A stretch of 64,000 bases of DNA. Source: Bryopsis sp. KO-2023. Taxonomy: Eukaryota > Chlorophyta > Ulvophyceae > Bryopsidales > Bryopsidaceae. Location: the NCBI GenBank assembly GCA_030272585.1, contig BSYQ01000008.1, positions 930,001 to 994,000 of the forward strand, written 5' to 3'. Every line of letters starts with the position of its first letter. Within the stretch, counting starts at the first letter, position 1. A program made the position numbers and the translations under genes. Below are positions 55,861 through 64,000 of this stretch, one piece after another. Below the pieces are notes generated by a model, which saw nothing but the letters and a program-made list of their open reading frames with translations, did not search any database and was not told the origin of the DNA.

Positions 55861-56545
55861 TGTTATGATTGGAAATTTTTGTGGGTGTGAGACTGCCTTT
55901 GCTGCTTTGATTGTTTTCAAAGATATTCTTGTTGCCCTTTTCATTGCATTTTTCAAGTGCGAAAATTTTGGGCAATGCACAAATTGGAGCGAGGGGCAAT
56001 GCCTGACTTCCTAAAAACTTTGCCCAGCTTTATCCCAAGTATTTTAAGATGTTGCTCAGCTAGGGTGCTCAGAATTTCGAATTTTGCACCATCATTCCTT
56101 CGGCATCATTGCAATAAATAGAACTGTTACATTATGTAAAATGGAGGTTGAAAAAATAGGAAGGGCGTTGCCACATCTTTCTCGTCAGCTTTTCTTATTT
56201 CAGAGAGGGGCGGGACGGGGGGTTGTCGGGCATTGTGTTCCATCTTCTGATTGCTCTAGGGGAATGTAGGAGGGTTGATGATGACTTTTTCTGGATCTTT
56301 TTTCTGTTTTGTGCAGCCTCGTGTGTAATTTTTCTCAAACCATAGGGAGCAAAGCAGCTGGTACCCCTGGGTCTTGACCAACACCATGCTGATCAGAAAA
56401 ATTGTGTATATGTAGGCAGATCGCCTAAAGGGGGGAATGAAGAACAACAAGGAGAAGAATATCAAAAAGTCGAAAAAGAGATGACATGCAAAGGGGACAG
56501 AGGAACAAGGCAGAAGATGTGTGTGTGCGTGTGGTTTCTTTTTGT
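55861..56545 (+). repeat. Tail and spacer repeat after copy F
   Basis: It joins blocks also seen after copies A and G: the ggcaatgcacaaattggagc block near 55970, the aattttgcaccatcattcc block near 56080 and the gaccaacaccatgctgatca-like block near 56380. A paralogue of the CACTA copy 1 flank (gacatgcaaaggggac) occurs near 56483. No intact frame is present. Confidence 0.65.
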
Positions 56546-56551
56546 GTTGCA

Positions 56552-56991
56552 GTGCCCCCACCCCTGCTCCCCCCAGGGCGATGCAGGGGGGGTCCAGCAT
56601 GGCTGCCGCCGAGTGGAACCCTCCTGCAACACCCTCAAGGAGCAAGGAGCAAGCAACGGGCCCAAAGCAAACACGCTACCGGAAAGAAATGCCATGGTAA
56701 GAGAATTGCACTTGCTGGGATCAGTTCAGGATTTTTTTCTTGTTAATTCGTACATGACAATCTATTAACTAGCTAGAGTTGTCCGGCGGCTTGCCCCCTT
56801 CAAGATCCAGGTGCCCAGATGAAGCCGAGAAGAGGAAGCCGACCAAGATGGAGCCGACCAAGACCGGGTGTTGCAGGAGAGGGGCCCTCGGCTGGTGGCC
56901 GCAGTGCTGGATCCCCCCATTCAAGGGGAAGGGGGGAGCCAAAGCAAGGGGTGGGAGGCGAGGTGGCCACATCGTTTTCATTTTTGCTGAG
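56552..56991 (+). pseudogene. GC-rich exon pair with intronic hairpin, V3
   Basis: The first piece ends at 56696 (gccatg|gtaag). The intronic stem before the acceptor is weakened by a G-to-C change (ggcgg-cttg-ccccc). The second piece, 56811-56991, ends gctgag|gtaagc. The copy G motor exon follows after 197 bp. Confidence 0.55.
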
Positions 56992-57188
56992 GTAAGCTGC
57001 ACATGCTTGAAAACACAGGAAGGAAATTCCAAAAGTAGAAAAAATCAGTGAAAGCAAGAGATTGGTGTTCCTTCAAAGCCTCGCTCTCTGGGGATCAATG
57101 GGCAGCGCTTTGTTCAATTCAATGGCATTAATTTAAGCATCTGTTGATATAGAAGTAGTAGAGCCTGACAAAAAATTAATTCTTGCAG

Positions 57189-58560
57189 GTCGATTTTAAA
57201 ATTAGTATCCAAAGGCTGGAAATCTGCAATGAGTTTCTCTGCGACCTGCTGGTGGACAATGAGAATAGAAATAACAATCTGGCCATTCGCTCCACCAAAA
57301 ATATCGGGCTCAATTTCCCGAATGGGGTCCAAAAATCGGTGGAACGCACAGAGGATGCTTTGGAGGTGATGGACATTGGATCCAATGACAGGGCTGTGGG
57401 CAGCACCGAAATGATTGGTCCAGTAGGATGCACAGTGTTCTGACTGGAGCGGAAGCCGGTACCAGCAGATTGACTGGGGTTCAAATTCACGGGTGTCTTC
57501 ACCTGGTAGATTTGGCTGGTAGCGAACGCATTGCCAGAAGTCAAGCGACAGGTGAGGGAGTGTTTTTGCTGCTGAAAATCAGATGTGACTATGCTGTCAG
57601 ATGTTTTCCATTTCCTGTGGCAGTTGGAAGAATACGATCGATAAATATTGATCAAAATGGAAATGGTTTTTTAAATTCTTTTAGCTGCCAGGGATGATTC
57701 CAATTTTTGTGGACATGGTGTGAATGACAGGTGACTGCTTGGAAGAAGCCAACCACATCAGCAACAGTTTGAGCGCGTTGGCAGCTTTGGCTTCCAAAAG
57801 CGACCATGTGCCTTTCAGAAATAGGAACCTCAAGGACAGCCTTTCAGGCCAAGCCAAGTCCACGGTGTTTATATAAACAGCAGCGTGCATATATGCACGC
57901 ATATATGCACGTTGCCCCAGAAATGGCATCCAGAGGGGAACCACTCTGTACAGCCATGTTTGGAGCCAGACTGTCGCAGATCACCCTCGGACAGGTATGC
58001 GGAAGGAAAGGCTTATTCAATGGGGTCCTCAATGTTGTACGGCTGTCGTAGAATTGCATAACCAATTAGACTCGGCTGCCCTTGCTCAACCTGTGGCGAT
58101 TGAATCCTGTGTTTTGATATTGGTTAGGCCCAGAAGAATGCCAAGAGTGTAAAGATCTGTGAAGCCATCTCCAAGCTTTAGCTGACCTAGTGCAGCCAAA
58201 ACAAGGACCCAAAGCTCAAAGAGCTGGCCAAGGTTGTGGAAACGAAGGGAGCTGTCAGCACCATCCATGACTGAAAAACAAAGGATGGAGGAAAAGCTGA
58301 AACCCTTGAGGGAGGGAGCAACTCTCTTCACATCTATAGCAGCAATTCCTTTTGTTTTCCGCTGTTCAAACAACAGGGTCCCCACCACCAAACCCATCAT
58401 TCCAGTGCCTGGTCCTGATCCTACTCCCACTATGGCTCGAGTGGGGTCGACCTCGGCGGCTTTGAGCTTGATAAGCTAGGGGAATCGAGAAAAGGAATGC
58501 CAACAGAGTTTTTTTTCGGGCCTTCTCCATTTACAATCGCATGGTAAATGCCAAAATTTA
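57189..58560 (+). pseudogene. Kinesin-14-type motor fragment, copy G (broken)
   Basis: Exon 1 (57189-57551) reads FKISIQRLEICNEFLCDLLV, ERTEDALEVMDIGSNDRAVG and then loses four bases in the MNDRSS motif. Its switch II is canonical, HLVDLAGSERIARSQATG. Exon 2 (57731-57994) is open as DCLEEANHISNSLSALAALA and onward, with a 30-40 bp AT-rich insertion of tandem gcatatatgcac units at 57865-57915. A long coil follows (NKDPKLKELAKVVETKGAV near 58205, TEKQRMEEKLKPLREG near 58268). The tail block near 58735 is also present. The MAALAS deletion keeps frame. Confidence 0.82.
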
Positions 58561-59861
58561 TCTTTGAGAAAAACAAATGCTGAAAACTAGGTATTTTGAT
58601 TGGAAATTTTTGTGGTTGTGAGACTGTCAATGTTGCTTTGGTTGTTTTCGAAGATTCTTGCTGCCCTTTTCATTGCATCGTCAGAAAGCCGTTCTGTGGA
58701 ATTTGAATACATAATTGCCTGACAGGAGTTTCATCCTGTTGTGGACAGGTTTGGAGGATGCTGGTTGGATGACCACCTCGCAGTTTGTGGTGCTGGTGTA
58801 TCGACCAAGAAACAGATGCTTTGGGTGCAAAAAACTTGGGAAATGCACAGATTGGAGGGATGGGCAATGCCTGACTTCCTAAAAAATTATCCCAGGTAGT
58901 TTAAGATGTTGCTTAGCTAGGGTGCTCAGAATTTCGAATTTTCCACCATCATTCCTCCGGCATCATTGCAAAAGAACTTTTGCATTATGTAAAATAGAGG
59001 TTGAAAAAATAGGAAGGGCGTTGCCACATTTTTTTCGTCAGCTTTTTCCTTTGAAGTTTTTCTTATTCCAGAGAGGAGGGGGGTTTCTTGGGCCCAGCAA
59101 TGAAGGACTTCATTCAACATAATATTATATAATTATATTAGATGCAAAAAATTGTACACCGAGGTCCAAATTGTTGGACGGGTAGTTTTCACCGAATGTA
59201 GGAGGGTTGCTGATGACTTTTTCTGGACCGTTTTCTGTTTTGTGCAGCCTTGTGTATACTTTTTCCTCAAACCATAGGGAGGAAAGCAACTGGTTACCCC
59301 TTCGTCTTGACCAGGACCATGCTGATCAGGAAAATTGTGTGTATGTAGGCGGATCGTCTGAAGGGGGGAAGGAAGCAGAATAATAAGAAGAATATCAACA
59401 ATAGTAGAGCCATTCAGTAGCAATGTGCCTCTGAACAAAACAGTGCCAACCCAGTAACAGCGGAGAGGAAACTGCGAGGAAGCTGCACAAGTCAACCTCT
59501 ACACACAGATGCTTTTTTTTTTTTTTTCTTTCTCCTTGAGGGAGGAAAAGAGTATTAACAAGTGATCTTATGTGTTGAATACACCAGGGTAACAGGCATC
59601 TTGAGGACAGGGGCTCAAGATGTGGCTCGCTGTTTTGGGGTTGGATTTCAGATGCTCCTGCCAAGTGACTTCTCGCCAGAAAAAATATTAAAGGAAGATA
59701 CTAGTGGTTTAAGGGACACCAGAGGGAGGAAGCTTTTTCTCTGTTGGCCCGTTTGGAAACTTTTTTTGGAATCGTTCAAAAAAGAGATGGGGAATGACGT
59801 GCAAAGGGGACTGAGGAACTTGGCAGGATATGTGTGTGGATGGTCTATTTTTGTGTTGCAG
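58561..59861 (+). repeat. Tail and spacer repeat after copy G (contains the CACTA copy 1 empty site)
   Basis: Blocks match the tail of copies A and D (58690-59120) and the spacer 26500-27295 (59120-59815). At 59790-59830 the sequence gcaaaggggactgagg is the uninterrupted counterpart of the CACTA copy 1 insertion site. A frame of 147 codons starting within this spacer (59562) and running on into V4 is open but matches no family. Confidence 0.75.
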
Positions 59862-60294
59862 TGCCCTCACCCCTGCCCCCCCCCCAGGTCGATGCCAGGG
59901 GGGGTCCAGCGAGGCTGCCGTCGAGTGGAACCCTCCTGCAACACCCTCAAGGAGCGATCAGCGCCAGAAGACAAAAACACCTCCTGGATAGAAAACCTAT
60001 GGTAAGAGAGTTGCACTTGCGGGGATCAATTTGATGCTTTTTTTGGATAATTCTTACATGACAATCTATTAACCAGCTAGAGTTGTCCGGGGGCTTGCCC
60101 CCTTCAATACCCAGGTGCCCAAAAGAAGTCGAAAAGAGGAAGCCGACCAAGATGGAGCCTCAAGCCCGGGTGCTGCAGGAGAGGGGCCCTCGGCTGGTGG
60201 CCGCAGTGCTGGATCCCCCCATTCAAGGGGAAGGGGGGGAGGCCAAAGCAAGGGGTGGGGGGCGAGGTGGAATCATTGCTTTTTTCCTATTAAG
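59862..60294 (+). pseudogene. GC-rich exon pair with intronic hairpin, V4
   Basis: The first piece ends at 60001 (cctatg|gtaag). The GGGGG-CTTG-CCCCC hairpin lies just before the acceptor at 60114. The second piece, 60115-60294, is open as PQARVLQERGPRLVAAVLD followed by PPIQGEGGEAKARGGGRGG. As with V2, no kinesin motor exon follows. Confidence 0.55.
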
Positions 60295-60980
60295 GTAAGA
60301 AATGAGTGTGGGAATAGCATTTTCTGAACTGAATTCCACCAACGAAACCGATTGATACTAGACCAACACTTACTTTGTTGTTCGGGGTCTTTTTTACATC
60401 TGTTTCTGTGGATCCAATTTGGGATTGGAGCTCCTTCTTGATTGAACTATTTAAGAAGTTTCAATTTCTTAAAAATTCGAGTGTTGTTGGATCTGGTGGG
60501 GGTGGATGTGGCAATGGGCCACATTGAGTTGTGGATCTAGCAAGCTGTTCAATCTGATGGTTTGAACCCCCCTCTCAGAACTAGAAAATTATTAAACTGG
60601 CTGGTTGTATTTTTAATGCCAGATTTTTTTCAAAGGGGCATATGAATCATCTTGCAAAAGAAGATGTACCATGCAAACTCATCACAATGTGTTTTTTTTT
60701 CTCCAGGAAGCCATTGCAACACGACAGTTGTCTTTCTGAATGCTTTAAAGACTTTCGAGTGCGAAAAACTGGGCAATGCACAAATTGAAGCGAACGGCAA
60801 TGACTGACTTCCTGAAAAACCCTGCCCATCTTTGCACAGGTAACTCACCAGCATTGGTACTGAATGCCTCTGGTGTGTAGCAGTCAGAATTTTGCATCAT
60901 CATCCCTCCCGCATCATTGCAACAGAAACAGAACTGTTGTACGATGCAAAAACGAGTTTCAAAAAATAGGGCAGCCATGG
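60295..60980. other. Right edge of the repeat array
   Basis: 60300-60500 parallels 30631-30830 (the gttgttgggggctttttg-like and gagtgttgttggatctg blocks). A short tail remnant (cgaaaaactgggcaatgcac) lies near 60760. No gene is supported. Confidence 0.55.
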
Positions 60981-60984
60981 AGCA

Positions 60985-61700
60985 TTGTTCTCACGCCGAG
61001 TATGTCTTGTTTCCCAGAAAACCCAGCACCCGTTCCTGGAGTGGCTGCTCCAGACCCCTTTGAGTCAAGGGAAAAAGGACAAAAGAAAAAGGATGGGGGC
61101 AACCTATTTCCAAATCCCATGTCACATCGCATCCCAAACTGTCTTGACGTTGTGGGAGTACGCTTGCACCAAGCGGTCAGTCCTTGCATTGGGGGGACGG
61201 CCGGGCGGTCGCCCAGTCCGACTGGGGACGCGAGCCCATTGATCCGCGAAATCCTTCCAAAACCTTCCAGGTGCGCGATCGCGAAGACGTCGGGACGACG
61301 CGACCGTCCGAGGTGTGACCCGAGGTGAGGAACGGGCGGACGAGGTAGGGCGTGGAACTCGCGCGCGCGCGCGGCGGCGGCCACGGATCCAGATCGGCGG
61401 GGGATTGCGGGAGAATCGAGGAAACGACAGGAGAGTCGAGGAAGCGACAGGGAAGCCCTCTGTCTCTTTTGAACGCTGTTTTTCTTTTTTTTGGGGGGGG
61501 GGAGGGAGGGAAAAAAAAGGAAGCCCTGGCGCGGCCGTCGCAGGTCGTGATCGGCGGGAAATTCCAGCGGAGCTCGAGCAGATGGGAAATTCCAGCAGGC
61601 TCGAGCAGATGGCGGGCGAGGCTCGGCCGGCGAGGTGCCACGGCGAGGAGCATACTTTTTCAGGGGAAAGCTCGTTCTGTGAGAAGCGGAGCTGAAGCCT
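60985..61700. other. GC-rich segment with overlapping open frames
   Basis: GC and CpG content rise sharply between about 61170 and 61660, with CGCG-rich runs near 61355. Several frames are open on both strands (+ 60864-61328, + 61315-61695, - 61653-61177), as expected in GC-rich DNA. One + frame, 60985-61242 (ATYFQIPCHIASQTVLTLWEY...), looks protein-like but has no recognised family. It could be the promoter or first exon of a gene. Confidence 0.3.
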
Positions 61701-61954
61701 GAGATTTATTTTTTAGTTTTTTGGGGGGGGGTATTTTTTCGAACTGGACAGGGGTTGCGTTTCTTTCTGGGAAGACTCTTCCTCTATTTCTTTCGATTTG
61801 GGGGTGATAGTGGGCTGTGATCTGGAACAGAACTCTGGAAAAGACTCTCAGAAACATCCAAACATAGATCAAGGAAAACCCCATATGGATGCATCCTATT
61901 TATCCAATTCTGCCATCTATTCTGACAGGGGTTCAAGGAGGCAAAACAAATGAT

Positions 61955-62330
61955 GCGGTACCATGTTACTAAAAATGCAGAGTTGGATGGTACAGGGGGT
62001 AGAAGTGGAGCTGGCTCCAGGAAGAACTAACTTTCCCAGCTTGCACGTGTTCGGCTTTGGTCGCTGGCATACCCTAGTTCCCCCCTACCCTGAGGGGTTT
62101 TGGAGAAAGGAGTGACAGAGGTGTTTGTGTGTTTTGCTATGAGTTGTTATGAGTGCCTGAAAGTGGGTGGAGCCAATGGTGTCTGGAGAGTTTCTTCGAT
62201 ACGCTGGATCCTGTAACGAATGAATGCTGAAATGTGGACCAGCCTGAGGGTAGGCTGGACGGGGCAGAATGTCTTGAAAGTGAGTGGACTGCTTATCTTA
62301 GTTGAGTTATTATCCTGGGGAGTGCCAGAA
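61955..62330. repeat. Direct repeat Z, left copy
   Basis: It aligns by eye with 62762-63115 over about 350 bp, sharing ggtagaagtggagctggctc, ggttttggagaaaggagtga and agaatgtcttgaa-like blocks in the same order. The two copies are about 805 bp apart and moderately diverged. Confidence 0.7.
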
Positions 62331-62761
62331 TTCAAAAAACCAGTTGAAGAGATCAGTTTTAGTATAAACTGCAGAATGAACAGGCCGGATTAACCTACCG
62401 TAATCAAACATGTCCACTCTTTGGGCATTGTTCAATATTTTCTCAGGGGTAAATCTAGAACTGGTCTGGAGGAATGCCCAAAAGTGGGTGGGAAAGTGGG
62501 AGGGTTCTGTAAGGTGACCTTGTCTGAGCTCGAGGGAGAGTAAAAAGGAACATTGGACCTAGTTTAGGCATCCTTCACCGCCTATCCGTCGCCTGCTTCA
62601 CCCACATATTATCTCACACATTCAGTCAGGAGGAGCGAAAAAAAATCCAAGAAATCAACAGGGAGGAAAACGAAAAATCGATCAAAGGACCCCTCGAACA
62701 AACATAACCAAGAAGAAGACACACCACACGAAAATGGGTGATTTACTCTGGAAGAGTAAGG

Positions 62762-63115
62762 GTGTAGTACCATGTCACTATAGCTTGCTGAGGTCGATGC
62801 TTGCAGGGGGTAGAAGTGGAGCTGGCTCCGGGGAAAGTAAACTTTCCAGCCTGCTCGTCTTTGGCTTGGTCGCTCGCGTATCCTAGCCCCCCCGTCCTGA
62901 GGGGGTTTTGGAGAAAGGAGTGACAGACGTGTGTGTGGGTTTTTCTGTGAGTTGTTATGACTCCCTGGGAGTGGGTGGAGCCGAAGGGAGGAGGTGGTTT
63001 TTGTTCTAGGTAGTTGGATGGGTGCTGAAATGGAGAGTAGGCCAAGTGAGGGGTGGAGTGGTCAAAATGTCTTGAACGTGGTTGAGGCTTTGAACCACTG
63101 TGATGCAAACTGCCA
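62762..63115. repeat. Direct repeat Z, right copy
   Basis: Right partner of the repeat at 61955-62330. A 396-bp + strand frame (62994-63389) starts inside it and continues beyond, but it matches no family and its start lies in repeat sequence. Confidence 0.7.
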
Positions 63116-63389
63116 GAATTCCTACTGGGAAACAATGGAAGAAACCGGCTTCACTCATCTGCAGAATGAACAACCCGTTGTAACCGACTATAAAGACAGA
63201 AATGCAGACCCTAAAAAAACAGACATATGGAAAAGAAGCCCAATAACCTTCAATAGGCTTCAGCCTTGGAGCCCTTTCTTAAGCTTTGAATCAAATCTTT
63301 CACGGCCCTTATCAAAGTGGTTCCCACCAAGGCGTCATCCCATTCGGTTCCTCCCTTGTTTTCATGGAGTTGCGGTTGATCTCAACTAG

Positions 63390-64000
63390 ACTTTTTTTTT
63401 CTTTTTCCCACAGCTTTATGCTTTTGGTGAGGGCCCTTTGTATTCACATTCTCTTTTATGGGTGATTGATTCATGGGTATATGATTTCGACTGATTTCAT
63501 CATCCCCTGAAGCGTTGATATCATCATCCCCTGAAGCATTCATAAACATCTAAATCTGAAGTGTTGTGTTGTTTAATGAAGCGTCCAAAGCCCCCACCAA
63601 AAAAGCACATCCACCTCTTGTTGCTCCATTGACACTCCGCTTAAAAACTTGGAACTTAACATGATAATCTGTAGATACTCCTCTTTTTTAATAGAAAACC
63701 TATCGACACAATGAAAGTATTTTTTTCCACGGAGGAACCTCGCTTCTGCCACGGCATCCCCACAAACGCCCGTCTTAATTCCATGTGAAAATATACATTC
63801 ACCCTCTCCTCTTTCATTCCATTGAAAGAGCCTTTCACCAAGTCTATTAAACCTGCAGGTCTTGTTATCGAAGAAACGCTGATTTCGCCCCCGGCCCCCC
63901 CCCCCCAAATAAAAATAAAAGAATATCTTTTCTTGCAGGGTAAAGTCTATCAAAGAGGAAGCATGACAAATTGAGCTTTATGCATCTTTACCTATCTCCT
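63390..64000. other. No supported feature
   Basis: AT-rich, with a short duplicated block (gatatcatcatcccctgaagc) near 63500-63540 and a C-rich run at 63894-63906. The - strand frame at 63953-63573 has no family resemblance. Confidence 0.4.

Noticed and set aside
8759-58560. Retrocopies (processed pseudogenes) of kinesin
   Set aside because: Introns with GT-AG borders are retained at the same positions in all copies, so the duplication was of genomic DNA.
59562-60005. 147-codon open frame spanning spacer repeat and V4
   Set aside because: The equivalent stretch at 27060-27290 is not open in the same frame, and the frame runs across a probable acceptor site; no family match.
1-64000. tRNA or rRNA genes
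   Set aside because: No cloverleaf with conserved T-loop sequence and no rRNA core motif was noticed on either strand; a covariance-model scan was not possible here.

Overview
This window is nuclear DNA of a flagellated photosynthetic eukaryote. Several genes are split by GT-AG introns with clear exon phases. The best-preserved ones are typical of the green lineage: a plastid-type O-acetylserine(thiol)lyase and a plastid-type IMPL1 inositol monophosphatase, each with a transit-peptide-like N-terminus. An outer-dynein-arm docking protein shows that the cell makes motile flagella. A flagellate green or streptophyte alga fits best; the species assignment is inference.

Layout. 1-7.3 kb: the 3' end of CPSF73, the dynein-arm docking coiled-coil gene, a four-helix membrane protein and a possible small membrane protein. 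7.4-30.6 kb: a dense array of broken, directly repeated gene pieces, all on the + strand. They alternate between the C-terminal half of a kinesin-14-type motor and pieces of a subtilisin-like (S8) protease with a PA domain. Between them lie purine-rich tracts and short GC-rich exon pairs with an intronic hairpin. A 2.87-kb CACTA transposon (27296-30160) and a 0.94-kb terminal-inverted-repeat element (18059-18994) sit inside the array. 32.1-47.5 kb: an island of single-copy genes, namely OASTL (-), a Gfo/Idh/MocA-type oxidoreductase (-), IMPL1 (+, head-to-head with the oxidoreductase) and a secreted trypsin-like protease (-). The protease is split by a second CACTA element. 47.8-60.3 kb: the repeat array resumes with three more kinesin copies and one more protease copy. 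60.3-64 kb: remnants, a GC-rich patch and a pair of 350-bp direct repeats; no gene could be named.

The strongest observations are these. (i) Two CACTA elements have 28-bp inverted termini and 3-bp target duplications. One has a paralogous empty site in this same window. The other interrupts the protease just after its catalytic serine, so that precise removal restores the frame. (ii) The kinesin/subtilase array keeps introns and splice sites but has lost the motor's ATP-binding half in every copy. (iii) Intronic stem-loops are conserved directly upstream of 3' splice sites, and the three GGGGCAAGGGGG-type copies show base-pair covariation.

All exon boundaries were read by eye from splice consensus, phase and family resemblance. 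No alignment, RNA or database search was available.
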